64,000 bases of DNA. Source: Clostridia bacterium. GTDB taxonomy: Bacteria > Bacillota > Clostridia > Christensenellales > Aristaeellaceae. The notes under the pieces are model-generated. The model did no database searches and was not told the origin of the DNA. It was given only the letters and a program-made list of their open reading frames with translations. The stretch is taken from NCBI GenBank assembly GCA_017469265.1, contig JAFUGS010000062.1:1-64000 (forward strand). Direction: 5' to 3'. The translations under genes were made by a program, and so were the position numbers. Shown in pieces: positions 1 through 10,469 of this stretch (its first letter is position 1; every line of letters begins with the position of its first letter).

Positions 1-191
1 CGAATTTTTAACAGATGATTTTTGTTGATTTTTGTTAGCTTTGGCTAACTTTCAAAAATAGAATTTTCCTATTTGCGCTTTATTTTGCGCCTTGTATTTG
101 CTATGTTTTTAACAATGTTATCGATATTTTTCTCCCGATCCGTCCACATTACCCTTTAATCCCATGGTAATAATAGGTTTTAAAAAAAAGA
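1..191. other. AT-rich non-coding region upstream of pfkA
   Basis: No gene is seen here. The stretch is far richer in A and T than the rest of the window. It holds a tandem 10-base direct repeat (GATTTTTGTT at 17-26 and 27-36). A perfect inverted repeat overlaps its right edge (GTTAGC 34-39, GCTAAC 44-49, four-base loop). A duplicated TTTGCGC lies at 72-78 and 84-90. These could be regulator binding sites for pfkA or for a gene outside the window; the role is unknown. Confidence 0.5.
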
Positions 192-221
192 TTGTGGAAT
201 TTCACCCCTTCATGCTATAAT
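192..221 (+). promoter_or_regulatory. pfkA promoter
   Basis: TTGTGG (192-197) and a consensus TATAAT (216-221) are separated by 18 bases. They sit about 50 bases upstream of the pfkA start codon, which is preceded by a GAAAGGAG ribosome binding site. Confidence 0.6.
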
Positions 222-272
222 GCATGCACAGGCCATCATCTTTTCGGACGAAGCGAAAGGAGCGTTACATTC

Positions 273-1343
273 ATGAAAAAGAGAATCGGTATCCTGACCA
301 GCGGCGGCGACTGCCCCGGTTTGAACGCGGCCATCCGCGGCGTAGCCCGTGCGGCGTATGAAATGTTTGACGCCGAGATCATCGGCATTCACGACGGGTA
401 TCGCGGGCTGATTGAAGGAGATTACTCCGAAATGAACCGCAGCCAGTTCTCCGGGATTCTGACGCTGGGCGGCACCATTCTGGGGACCAGCCGCACCCCC
501 TACCGTAACATGCGGAAGATCGAGTCCGACAATGTGGATAAGGTCGCCGCCATGAAAAAAACCTACAAGAACCTGAAGCTGGACTGTCTGGTTACCCTGG
601 GCGGAAACGGGACCCACAAGACCGCGAACCTCCTCAGCGAGGAAGGGCTCAACGTCATTGGCCTCCCGAAAACCATCGATAACGACCTGTATGGCACGGA
701 TTTTACCTTCGGCTTCCATACCGCCAATGACATCGCCACCGATGTCATCGACCGGATCCATACCACCGCCGCCAGTCATGGCCGCTGCATGGTGATTGAA
801 ATCATGGGCAACAAGGCCGGCTGGCTGACCCTCTATTCCGGCGTCGCCGGCGGCGCGGACGTCATCCTGATTCCGGAAATCCCCTACAGCATTGACAAGG
901 TAGCCGAGGTCGTGACCCGCCGCGCGGAGAGCAACAAGGGCTTTACCATCATCGCCGTGGCGGAAGGCGCCATGGACAAGGATGAAGCGAAGCTGAAAAA
1001 GAAGGAGCGCGAAGCGAAGCGCGCGGCTGAGCATTTCTCCTCCAGCGCCTATGTCGCCAAACAGCTGCAGGATCTGGTGGGCGTGGAAGCCCGCAGCGTC
1101 GTGCCCGGGCACATCCAGCGCGGCGGTACGCCCAGCGCCTATGACCGGGTGCTCTCCACCCAGTTCGGCGTTCACGCGGCAGAGCTGATCCGGGATAATA
1201 TCTACGGCGTCACCGTGGCGCTGAAAGGAAACACCATTACCCACAACGCCCTGAAGGATATCGCCGGCGTGGCCAAGCCCGTTCCCGCGGATCATCAGCT
1301 GGTGACCACCGCCAAGAACATCGGCATCTGTTTCGGAGACTGA
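273..1343 (+). CDS. pfkA: 6-phosphofructokinase
   Basis: This enzyme phosphorylates fructose 6-phosphate to fructose 1,6-bisphosphate in cytosolic glycolysis; the protein is 356 aa. The ATG at 273 follows GAAAGGAG at good spacing, whereas an in-frame TTG at 192 lies inside the promoter. GGDCPG (11-16) and the catalytic PKTIDND (132-138, base D136) are present. The phosphoryl-donor loop reads GGNGT (110-114): Asn replaces the usual Asp, Gly113 matches ATP users, and Lys133 is the residue typical of PPi-type or group III enzymes. The donor (ATP, PPi or both) therefore cannot be fixed from sequence. The gene is monocistronic, with its own promoter and a terminator shared with the convergent gene. 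Confidence 0.95.
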   Translation: MKKRIGILTSGGDCPGLNAAIRGVARAAYEMFDAEIIGIHDGYRGLIEGDYSEMNRSQFSGILTLGGTILGTSRTPYRNMRKIESDNVDKVAAMKKTYKNLKLDCLVTLGGNGTHKTANLLSEEGLNVIGLPKTIDNDLYGTDFTFGFHTANDIATDVIDRIHTTAASHGRCMVIEIMGNKAGWLTLYSGVAGGADVILIPEIPYSIDKVAEVVTRRAESNKGFTIIAVAEGAMDKDEAKLKKKEREAKRAAEHFSSSAYVAKQLQDLVGVEARSVVPGHIQRGGTPSAYDRVLSTQFGVHAAELIRDNIYGVTVALKGNTITHNALKDIAGVAKPVPADHQLVTTAKNIGICFGD

Positions 1344-1454
1344 TCCGCCATCTGAGCGGAAATCCCCTGTCGCGATTGATGCAGCCGCATTCCGTCCAGC
1401 TGCTCACTGCCGCTGGCGGCATGCGTTTTCGGTTTCCGCTGCCCGACAGGCCCC

Positions 1455-1483
1455 AAAACCCCGGAGCTCCGCTCCGGGGTTTT
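1455..1483. terminator. bidirectional terminator between pfkA and the secreted-protein operon
   Basis: A GC-rich stem (CCCCGGAGC 1459-1467, GCTCCGGGG 1471-1479) with a TCC loop is flanked by AAAA and TTTT. It can therefore stop transcription from both convergent units. Confidence 0.85.
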
Positions 1484-1494
1484 GCTGTTCAGAC

Positions 1495-2397
1495 CTATTT
1501 TCTCTTCGTTATCTCGATGGTTTCGCTGGTTTCCGATACCCATGTTTTTCCCTGGGCATCCTTTCCCTCCACGCGGCAGGTCAGGGTAATCACATGACCG
1601 GGAGCGGCTTTGGATAGTACCCATACCTGTCCGTTCCGATATACCCGGGCCACATCCGGTCCACAGTCCAGGGACCAGGTCAGCTTCGGCCGGCTGGGTT
1701 TCTCCGATCCATACTTCAGGTGAAAGTACTTTTTGCTTCCTGCCCGCATCTTTGCCGGTCCTTCAATCCAGGTTCCCCGATCAAGCGGTTCCAGCCCCGG
1801 GTCATCCGTCTCCGTGTCCATCCGCATCGCGGGCAGCGTGGGACGGGGCGTAACCGTTTCCTCCTGCGCCGGGGTCGGCAGCGTCTCATCCGTCTCAGGA
1901 TCCATATACACCTGCATTGGCGCCATTGTCGGGCGCAGCGAAGCGGAAGCAATTTCCGTCTCATCCGGTTCAGAGGTTCGCACCGCCACCGGCGACAGCG
2001 TGACCACAGGCTCCGGCATCACGGAAAACGGTGCGTCTGCGGGCTCCGGCATCACAGGCGGCAATGTGGCGGGTGCTTCCGAAGCAGCCGGGGGAAGCGG
2101 TTCTTCCGTAACAGCGGAAGGCATGATTTCGTCCGGAGCCCACTCCTGCGCCGGGGCCGGCGTATCAGCAGGCAGCGGTTCTGCCGTCGCAGTTTCACGC
2201 GGCAGCCGCTCTGGAACCGTCTCCGCGGCAGTCTCATCCGGCACCGTTTCCGTGCGCCACGTTGCCTGCCCTGTCATTCCCAGCAGAGCGGCAACCAGCT
2301 CATCCATCGGGATCAGCTCCACCGCTTTCGCGGACGCCGTCAGGCCGGAAAGAGCCAGCAGCAGCGTCATTCCGCAGGCCGCAATTCGTTTTTTCAT
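1495..2397 (-). CDS. secreted Pro/Thr/Glu-rich protein with C-terminal Ig-like domain
   Basis: A 300-aa protein with an N-terminal signal peptide (MKKR followed by a hydrophobic stretch, probable cleavage after ASAKA near residue 25). Residues about 50-205 form a low-complexity segment rich in Pro, Thr, Glu and Ala, probably disordered or spanning the cell wall. The last 85 residues look like a small beta-sandwich of the bacterial Ig-like type, with LTWSLDCGPDVARV and a terminal strand pattern ending SETIEITKRK. No sorting motif or enzyme motif is visible. It is the last gene of the dnaD-dnaC operon, which says little about its job. Function is unknown; an extracellular or envelope role is inferred. 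Confidence 0.7.
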   Translation of the reverse strand: MKKRIAACGMTLLLALSGLTASAKAVELIPMDELVAALLGMTGQATWRTETVPDETAAETVPERLPRETATAEPLPADTPAPAQEWAPDEIMPSAVTEEPLPPAASEAPATLPPVMPEPADAPFSVMPEPVVTLSPVAVRTSEPDETEIASASLRPTMAPMQVYMDPETDETLPTPAQEETVTPRPTLPAMRMDTETDDPGLEPLDRGTWIEGPAKMRAGSKKYFHLKYGSEKPSRPKLTWSLDCGPDVARVYRNGQVWVLSKAAPGHVITLTCRVEGKDAQGKTWVSETSETIEITKRK

Positions 2398-2420
2398 CTG
2401 TTATGCGCCTCCCTGCCCGA

Positions 2421-2759
2421 TCAGCTCCACGTTTCCCAGATTTCCGGATGATATCCGACGGTAATCCGACTGCCGTTCCGCACCACCGGTGTCTTCAGCA
2501 GCCATGGTGCTTCCTGAATGGCGGAAATCAGCAGGCTTTCCTGATTGTAATAACAGGCGGGATGTTCCTTCACCTTTTTATCCTCCCGGTCCAGCAGGTT
2601 TTCCATCCCCACCGCCTGCAGCATCAGGCGGATCTCCCTTTCCCCCAGCGGATGCTTTTTCAGATCCATCATCTGTACCGGAATCCGCCGTTCCTTAAAA
2701 TATCGTTCCGCCTTCTGGGTGTCAAAGTTTTTCTTCCCGCAATAGATCTGTATGTTCAT
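2421..2759 (-). CDS. ArsC/Spx-family thioredoxin-fold protein without the redox cysteines
   Basis: A 112-aa protein with the length and fold pattern of the arsenate reductase/Spx family: IYCGKKNFDTQKA at the N terminus, a central helical part, and a late PVVRNGSRITVGYHPE segment that resembles the family's C-terminal strand-loop. Aligned with Spx, the CxxC positions are Asn and Thr (NFDT), so arsenate reduction or disulfide sensing by that motif is unlikely. A Cys at position 7 lies nearby. The ATG overlaps the dnaC stop by four bases, so translation is coupled to the helicase loader. A regulatory or structural role is more likely than catalysis, but none is proven. Confidence 0.75.
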   Translation of the reverse strand: MNIQIYCGKKNFDTQKAERYFKERRIPVQMMDLKKHPLGEREIRLMLQAVGMENLLDREDKKVKEHPACYYNQESLLISAIQEAPWLLKTPVVRNGSRITVGYHPEIWETWS

Positions 2760-3727
2760 CCCTGCCTCCCGTTCCGCACATCCCTCCCGCGAAGCGGCAG
2801 AAAAAGGGCGTTCCGCCGGTCCGTCAGCCGTGATGCGATCCGCTCCGTATACCGGATCCGCAGCTCCTCCTGACTCAGATTGGTGCTGATCACTGTCGCC
2901 AGGTTCCGGCGCTGCCGCTCATTAATGAGGTTGAACAACTGTTCGATGGTCACATTCTGCATCATGGGTTCGCTGCCCAGATCATCCAGCATCAGCACTT
3001 CCGCACCGGTCAGGTCCTCCGCCTGGGCTTCATTGTCAAAATACGCCCGTCGGGCCGTTTCCAGAAACTGGTAAGCGGAAATCAGCAGCACATTATAGCC
3101 GCGCTGAATCAGCCGGTTTGCCATGGCGTGCAGGAGAAAGGTTTTGCCCAGGCCGGACTTCCCGCTGAGCACCAGATCCCGCGGAATCTGAGCCGGATAA
3201 TTGTTCGCCCATTTTTCGCATCCGTCCCGGATCACGGCCATAGCCTGCCGTTCCGTCAGGCCGACGTCCGGCAGAGGCGTGTCCGCGAAAAGCGTTTCAT
3301 CATAGGTTTCAAAGGTTTCCTCGCCGCGCTCCGGCAGGCCGATGGCTTTTCGCAGCCTTGCCTGGTAGCGCCGCCGGACGCAGGCGCAGCGCTCCCGAAC
3401 CACGTCCCCGACATAGCCCGTGTCCCGGCAGAGCGGGCAGTCATAAACCGGTGCCAGATAATCCTCCGGCAGGCCCAGGTTTTTCAGCCGTTTCCGGATG
3501 TTTTGGGAAACCTGTTCCATCCGCTCCGGCAGATCCTCCGGAGCGGCTTCCCGCTGGAGAATCCCCCGCATGGTACCATGGATCAGGTCCTCCCGCTGCG
3601 CCAGCAGGGAAGCTATTTCCGGAGACCGGTTCATAACCTCCTGCCGCCGGCGCAGAGCGGTTTCCTCGTTCCGCCGCTGGGTCTCCTGCAGCTCCAGCTC
3701 CGCTTCCCGCAGCAAATCCTCACGCAT
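2756..3727 (-). CDS. dnaI: DnaC/DnaI-type helicase loader ATPase
   Basis: A 323-aa AAA+ ATPase that loads the replicative helicase. An N-terminal coiled region (about 1-85) is followed by a zinc-binding segment with CPLC and CAC cysteines, Walker A GKSGLGKT, Walker B EVLMLDDLG, and the RLTDR arginine-finger/sensor region near the C terminus. The zinc segment followed by AAA+ is the DnaI layout rather than that of short IS21-type ATPases. The gene overlaps the upstream dnaD-like gene by eight bases and the downstream ArsC-like gene by four, so all are co-translated. The pairing with a DnaD/DnaB-domain protein matches Bacillota primosome operons and supports a chromosomal replication role. Confidence 0.88.
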   Translation of the reverse strand: MREDLLREAELELQETQRRNEETALRRRQEVMNRSPEIASLLAQREDLIHGTMRGILQREAAPEDLPERMEQVSQNIRKRLKNLGLPEDYLAPVYDCPLCRDTGYVGDVVRERCACVRRRYQARLRKAIGLPERGEETFETYDETLFADTPLPDVGLTERQAMAVIRDGCEKWANNYPAQIPRDLVLSGKSGLGKTFLLHAMANRLIQRGYNVLLISAYQFLETARRAYFDNEAQAEDLTGAEVLMLDDLGSEPMMQNVTIEQLFNLINERQRRNLATVISTNLSQEELRIRYTERIASRLTDRRNALFLPLRGRDVRNGRQG

Positions 3728-5189
3728 TTGCCTTCATCTCTCCCCTCAGCACATCCAGCACATCCGCCAGGCTCTCCTCCGCGCCGCTGTAGTCGCGCTG
3801 CGCGTACTGCTGCGCGATCACCTGCTTCGCCGGGCGGACGGTACCGGCCGTCTTCCGCTCCTGATGCCGCTTGCGTTCCTCCTCGATCTGTTCCCGGGTT
3901 CGGATGCCCTTTTCAGCGTACTCCCGAAGGATCCTGTTCAGATACGCCATGGGTTTCTCCGCTCCCGCGGCGGTCTCCGCCGCGAAAAGGATCAGTTCCG
4001 TCGAAAAGCCCAGTTCCTTTTCCCAGGCTGTCAGCATGGCACGATCCGCGCTGCCCTGGCCGGCCTGAATACCCCAGATTTCCCGCAGCCGGCGCAGGGT
4101 CTCACTCTGAGCCCGGAAATCCCGGATGTAGTCTTTCGCGTCTCCCGGGGTCTTAATGCCTTTTTTCTCCCAGGACTGTAGCATGCTCCCCACATCCTCC
4201 AGGGGACGGCCCTTACATTCCCGGGCAGCCAGCAGGATCATCTCCTCAGCATACCGTTTCCGCAGCGCTCTGTACCAGGCGCGCTTCTCTTCGTCCACCG
4301 GACCTGCGCCGGCGGTTTTCAGAACCTTCTTCAGTTTTTCAGCTTCCTGCCGTGCCTCCAGTACGCCCGCCTCATCGATAGCTGCGCCTGGCTCAGCGTT
4401 CTCCCGCATACTTTTCAGGATCGCGTCCAGATAGCCCATGGAAGGATCTCCCTTCGCGGTTTCCGCGCAGGCTTCCTCAATGGCCTCCGGGGTAAAACCC
4501 CACTCCTGCACCCATTTGCGGTACATCTTCTGCTGATCCTCGGAGGGCAGGTTCCGCTTGCCCAGCCGCTTCAGCACCGCCTTCGTTCCCTGATAGACCG
4601 CCTGATCCCGGGACAGAAAAGCCTCCGCGGCCTCCACGGTGCGGGCGTCCTCCTCCGCCATCTGGGCCGCCAGCTGCTCCGCGCTCTGGATGGTGAAATT
4701 CTTTCCCCGCTTTTTCTCCATATGCTTCAGCAGCATGATCACAACCTCCGGGGGCAGCCCCAGATCCTCCACCCACTCGTAGCAGGTGCGAACCTCGCTG
4801 CCATGGAGCCGGCGGCTGTGATCAAACACCTCGTACAGGCTGTCGGCGAAGGATTCATACGCCAGATCCAGCGCCGGCCCCTCCCCGGCCATCATTTTCC
4901 GCCGCAGGCTCACATAGCGGTAGCTGACCGGATCATCGCTGACCCGCTGCACCAGTCCCCGCCGCTCCCAGTAGCGGTAAGCCTTCAGGACAGCCTCTTC
5001 CTCCATGTTCAGCTCATGGCTCATCTGCTGAAGGGTCATTCCCGTCTCGGGATGGTAGCAGCGCATCAGGCCGTAAAGGTACACCTTCACATCCTCCCCG
5101 CGGGCGCCGGGCAGGTATTCCTGAATAAACTGATTATCCACCGGAGTCATATCAAAGAGGGCGAAGCCCTCCTCAAAACCAAACATCAT
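3720..5189 (-). CDS. DnaD/DnaB-domain primosome protein
   Basis: A 489-aa protein expected to act in replication initiation or restart by remodelling DNA before helicase loading. The N-terminal about 110 residues look like a winged helix (GEDVKVYLYGLMRCYHPETG, then MSHELNMEEEAVLKAYRYWERRGLV). Repeated DnaD-like helical modules follow, each with a W-x-GF/GI pattern and a YLNxIL-like ending: WGFTPEAIEEAC with MGYLDAILKSM, and LGFSTELILFAAE with MAYLNRILREY. Lys/Glu-rich linkers lie between them. The gene heads an operon with the helicase loader. Its promoter region contains a cre-like palindrome. Whether it is DnaB or DnaD in the B. subtilis sense cannot be decided. Confidence 0.85.
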   Translation of the reverse strand: MMFGFEEGFALFDMTPVDNQFIQEYLPGARGEDVKVYLYGLMRCYHPETGMTLQQMSHELNMEEEAVLKAYRYWERRGLVQRVSDDPVSYRYVSLRRKMMAGEGPALDLAYESFADSLYEVFDHSRRLHGSEVRTCYEWVEDLGLPPEVVIMLLKHMEKKRGKNFTIQSAEQLAAQMAEEDARTVEAAEAFLSRDQAVYQGTKAVLKRLGKRNLPSEDQQKMYRKWVQEWGFTPEAIEEACAETAKGDPSMGYLDAILKSMRENAEPGAAIDEAGVLEARQEAEKLKKVLKTAGAGPVDEEKRAWYRALRKRYAEEMILLAARECKGRPLEDVGSMLQSWEKKGIKTPGDAKDYIRDFRAQSETLRRLREIWGIQAGQGSADRAMLTAWEKELGFSTELILFAAETAAGAEKPMAYLNRILREYAEKGIRTREQIEEERKRHQERKTAGTVRPAKQVIAQQYAQRDYSGAEESLADVLDVLRGEMKANA

Positions 5190-5258
5190 CCGTATCCCTC
5201 CTGCGGGGCAGGGAACAGCAGCTTCCGCCCCTGGGAAATATCCATGCGTTCCGAATCT

Positions 5259-5277
5259 CGAAAGCGCTTTCAGTATA
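5259..5277 (-). promoter_or_regulatory. cre-like palindrome and extended -10 of the dnaD operon
   Basis: On the minus strand a TGCTATACT extended -10 (hexamer at 5272-5277) is followed directly by TGAAAGCGCTTTCG (5259-5272). This matches 13 of 14 positions of the CcpA catabolite-responsive element consensus, and its core GAAAGCGCTTTC is a perfect 12-bp palindrome. It would sit around +1 of the dnaD transcript and about 50 bp upstream of the fba -35. No good -35 is seen at normal spacing. Confidence 0.5.
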
Positions 5278-5322
5278 GCACAGGAAAGCCGTTTTGTCTT
5301 GTGATTTTGTTGTCAAACCTGC

Positions 5323-5351
5323 TTTTCATCCGGAAAAAGCTGTGATATAAT
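5323..5351 (+). promoter_or_regulatory. fba promoter
   Basis: TTTTCA (5323-5328), a 17-base spacer and a consensus TATAAT (5346-5351), with TG one base before it (extended -10). The start codon follows 28 bases downstream behind a strong AAAGGAGG ribosome binding site. Confidence 0.75.
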
Positions 5352-5379
5352 GGACTCATCTTGAAAGGAGGGGTTTCTC

Positions 5380-6318
5380 ATGCCTATCGTTACAACGACT
5401 GAAATGTTCAAAAAAGCTTATGCCGGCGGATACGCCGTTGGCGCTTTCAACGTCAACAACATGGAGATCGTCCAGGGCATTACCGAGGCAGCCGGTGAGC
5501 TGAAAGCGCCCGTCATTCTGCAGGTCTCCAAAGGCGCCCGCGCCTATGCCAATCACAACTATCTGGTGCACCTGGTCAAGGCCGCGGCTGAAAACTATCC
5601 GGAGATTCCGATCGCCCTGCACCTGGATCACGGTGACACCTTCGAGCTCTGCAAGGACTGCATCGACGGCGGCTTCACCTCCGTCATGATCGACGCCAGC
5701 TCCAAGCCCTATGAAGAGAACATCGCCCTCACCCGCAGGGTTGTGGAATATGCCCATGATCACGGTGTCGTGGTGGAAGCTGAGCTGGGCACCCTGGCCG
5801 GCGTGGAAGATGAGGTTTCCGTGGACGCGGACAAGGCCATGTACACCCATCCGGAAGAGGTCGTTGACTTCGCGACCCGTACCGGCTGCGACTCCCTGGC
5901 CATCGCTATCGGCACCAGCCACGGCGCGTACAAGTTTAAGCCCGGCACCAAGCCCCAGCTCCGGTTCGACGTGCTGGAGGAGTGCTCCAAGCAGCTGCCC
6001 GGCTTCCCCATCGTGCTGCACGGCGCCTCTTCCGTGCCCCAGCAGTTTGTTGAGGAAATCAACAAGTACGGCGGCAACATGCCCGGCGCCATCGGCATCC
6101 CCGAGGATCAGCTGCGTCAGGCGGCCACCATGGCGGTCTGCAAGATCAACATCGACAGCGACATCCGTCTGGCCATGACCGCCAGCATCCGGAAGTACTT
6201 CGCCGAGCATCCGGATCATTTCGATCCCCGGCAGTATCTGAAGCCCGCCCGTCAGGCCGTGAAGGACATGGTCGCCCACAAGATCGTGGATGTCCTGGGC
6301 TGCGACGGAAAGGCCTGA
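5380..6318 (+). CDS. fba: class II fructose-bisphosphate aldolase
   Basis: A 312-aa zinc aldolase that cleaves fructose 1,6-bisphosphate to dihydroxyacetone phosphate and glyceraldehyde 3-phosphate. HLDHGD (81-86) carries the catalytic Asp83 and zinc ligand His84. The further zinc ligands lie in IGTSHGAYK and VLHGASS, and the KINIDSDIR segment is the phosphate-binding strand. The start follows AAAGGAGG, and the gene has its own promoter and terminator. A cre-like site lies in the shared upstream region. With pfkA nearby, two consecutive glycolytic steps are encoded in the first 6 kb, although in separate transcripts. Confidence 0.97.
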   Translation: MPIVTTTEMFKKAYAGGYAVGAFNVNNMEIVQGITEAAGELKAPVILQVSKGARAYANHNYLVHLVKAAAENYPEIPIALHLDHGDTFELCKDCIDGGFTSVMIDASSKPYEENIALTRRVVEYAHDHGVVVEAELGTLAGVEDEVSVDADKAMYTHPEEVVDFATRTGCDSLAIAIGTSHGAYKFKPGTKPQLRFDVLEECSKQLPGFPIVLHGASSVPQQFVEEINKYGGNMPGAIGIPEDQLRQAATMAVCKINIDSDIRLAMTASIRKYFAEHPDHFDPRQYLKPARQAVKDMVAHKIVDVLGCDGKA

Positions 6319-6341
6319 TTTCCACCAATCTCTGATACTCT

Positions 6342-6368
6342 GAGGCCGCGCGCTGCGCGGCCTCTTTT
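6342..6368 (+). terminator. fba terminator
   Basis: GAGGCCGCGC (6342-6351) pairs perfectly with GCGCGGCCTC (6355-6364) around a three-base loop and is followed by TTTT in the stem end and tail. Confidence 0.85.
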
Positions 6369-6374
6369 CGCGAC

Positions 6375-6408
6375 AAAAACGCCCATGCTTTTTCCTGCAT
6401 GGGCGTTT
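6375..6408 (-). terminator. terminator of the VanW-family gene
   Basis: AAACGCCCATGC (6377-6388) pairs with GCATGGGCGTTT (6397-6408), a perfect 12-bp stem with an eight-base loop. On the minus strand it ends in a run of T. Confidence 0.85.
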
Positions 6409-6422
6409 CCTTTTCGCTTCGC

Positions 6423-8273
6423 TTATTCTCCCCGTTTGGTCACGCCGACATAGATTCGTTCAGGCTTGGCCTCATAGGTGTCCGTGTACAGCAGCACCCG
6501 CTCTGTTTCCACGTTGCCCTCATACCTGACGCGGTAGCTTTCCACCACATAGCCGGGCTTTGCCTTACTGACGCTCTTTTCCTGATCCGTGTAGGTGACG
6601 TAGGTGACGTCCTTATCCTTGATATAGGTGGGTTTTTCCGGCGGATCCAGCTCCTGCACGGTTTTACAGTCAATCTCGTACCGGACGTCGCCCATATCCG
6701 CGCCATACATCGTCACCTTCGCAATCAGCCGGCGCTTGTTGCTGGGGTCCGTCTGCACAGCGGCCACCATATAGATCGGGTCATCCGTATTGTTCTTGAA
6801 TACCAGGTCAATTTTCCGCTTGTCCAGCCAATAAACTGTGGCGTCCTTTCCGTACTCGGTGTAGGAAACCGAGTCCGAATGAGGAGACCGCTTGATGATC
6901 TGCAGTCCCGCGCTGACCGCCGCCTGATACACCGTCGTGCTGGCCTGGCATACGCCGCCGCCGATCCCCATCACATGTTCTCCGTAGGCATACTCGATGG
7001 CGGGGAAGAAGCCGTTGGCCTCCGTCCGCTGGCCCACCACGTTGTTGAAGCTGAACTGGCTTCCAGGGCCCAGCACGTAGCCATTGATAAACTCGAAGGC
7101 GCGGCGGATGTTGTTGTTCCGGCTCTCCTCGGAGGATGTGGAGATCGGCGTATATACGGAGGAGCGGAGCATGTAGTGCTTCTGCAGATCCACCAGACGG
7201 GTGGTCGGTTCCACGATATCCGGCTGCAGCTCCACGCTGCCGCTGGTCATGGTGGCCACCATGTGGTACAGTTCCGCCCGGGTCTCCTCAATGTTCAGCA
7301 CCCGTCCCTCGGATTCCTCCTGGAACGTAAAGGGATAAGCCAGGGACGGGTCAAAGCTGATCAGCCTGGCATTCACGGCCTGGGTGTCTATCTGCCCCTT
7401 AACCTGGGTCAGCACATTATCGATAACCGAGGTGTCTCCGCTGGGCGTGGCCGTATACGTTTCATAGGGTGTTTCCAGCAGCGCCTGCATGGCAGCGTAC
7501 CGTGTTTCTTCATCCCCCGTATGGCCCTGTGCCCAGGCTTCGTTCATGATCTGGCCCACGTCCACGCTCATGCCCAGCATGCCGGCGTTGATCTGAGCCA
7601 GCTGCGTGCCCTGATAGGTCAGCGTCACGTTCCAGGCGGCGTTCCGCTGCTGAATCTGGCTCTGGACGGAATTCAGCCCCTGTTCCGGCGTCATGCCGCC
7701 CAGGTGAATCCCATCCACATAAACGCCTTCCACAAAGCGGTTGTCATAGGCGGTAACCGCTTCATGGATCGCGTTTTTCTCCTGTACCTGCCGCAGGCCG
7801 ATCACGCTGCCCGCGATCAGTACACCCGCCAGCATCGTAATCCCAAGGATCATGGGAACACGGCTCTTCTTCTGCGGTTTAACCGGCTGAGCCGGGGTAG
7901 TCTTGGGTACGGGGATTTCCCCGGTATAACCCCGAAAAGCGCCGTGGCTTGAAGTCTCGGAGGATACACGCTCCCGCTCCGCCTGCTGCCGGCGGCGCTG
8001 CGCCTGTTCCTGCTGCAGGGCGTATTGCTGCCGCGCGTATTCCTGTTGCTGCTGGTACTGCAGCTGCTGCAGGTACATCTGCTGCTGCAGGTATGCCTGC
8101 CTTGCCTGATCCTCCTGCCCGTAATCCCCGGGCAGCTGCCCATTCCAGCCGCCCTGCGTCTGAGGAGGATACGCGCCGGCGGGCTGTCCCATCTGCTGTG
8201 CCGCCCCGGTCACCCGGTCCGGCGTCTGGGCATAGCGTGCGCTGCGCCGGGCCCTGGTCTGCTTTTCAGACAT
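6423..8273 (-). CDS. VanW/G5-domain membrane-anchored envelope protein
   Basis: A 616-aa protein of the YoaR/VanW family thought to act in cell-wall biology; biochemical function is unknown. The first about 140 residues are cytoplasmic and low in complexity, with a Gln/Tyr-rich run (about 60-95). One transmembrane helix follows (VPMILGITMLAGVLIAGSVIG). Outside are a peptidoglycan-binding-like repeat region, the VanW core (SQFSFNNVVGQR, then GGGVCQASTTVYQAA), and a C-terminal G5-like domain ending YVGVTKRGE. The start has a GGAGGA-type binding site. No clear promoter is seen in the 157-base gap to ftsH, so co-transcription with ftsH is possible. Confidence 0.85.
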   Translation of the reverse strand: MSEKQTRARRSARYAQTPDRVTGAAQQMGQPAGAYPPQTQGGWNGQLPGDYGQEDQARQAYLQQQMYLQQLQYQQQQEYARQQYALQQEQAQRRRQQAERERVSSETSSHGAFRGYTGEIPVPKTTPAQPVKPQKKSRVPMILGITMLAGVLIAGSVIGLRQVQEKNAIHEAVTAYDNRFVEGVYVDGIHLGGMTPEQGLNSVQSQIQQRNAAWNVTLTYQGTQLAQINAGMLGMSVDVGQIMNEAWAQGHTGDEETRYAAMQALLETPYETYTATPSGDTSVIDNVLTQVKGQIDTQAVNARLISFDPSLAYPFTFQEESEGRVLNIEETRAELYHMVATMTSGSVELQPDIVEPTTRLVDLQKHYMLRSSVYTPISTSSEESRNNNIRRAFEFINGYVLGPGSQFSFNNVVGQRTEANGFFPAIEYAYGEHVMGIGGGVCQASTTVYQAAVSAGLQIIKRSPHSDSVSYTEYGKDATVYWLDKRKIDLVFKNNTDDPIYMVAAVQTDPSNKRRLIAKVTMYGADMGDVRYEIDCKTVQELDPPEKPTYIKDKDVTYVTYTDQEKSVSKAKPGYVVESYRVRYEGNVETERVLLYTDTYEAKPERIYVGVTKRGE

Positions 8274-8430
8274 TCCGTATCCTCCTCTCTGCCTTTTTAT
8301 GCTTCAAAATTCCTTTGCTCCTTTATCGGATCCGGCTGCACGGATCTGCCATCGCTCCGGCTTCCCACGGCGGGAAGGCTTCTGAGGCGGAAAAGCATCT
8401 CCGCGCGCCGTCCGTCCGGTCAGGAGGCGC

Positions 8431-10449
<2,019 letters not shown>

Positions 10450-10469
10450 ATTCTTGTCCTCCTCGTCCT

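Noticed and set aside
192..272. Start of pfkA at TTG 192
   Set aside because: It lies inside the promoter and would add residues not seen in the family; ATG 273 has a good ribosome binding site.
5312..5317. TTGACA on the minus strand as the -35 of the dnaD operon
   Set aside because: It is 34 bases from the TATACT hexamer, too far for a standard promoter.
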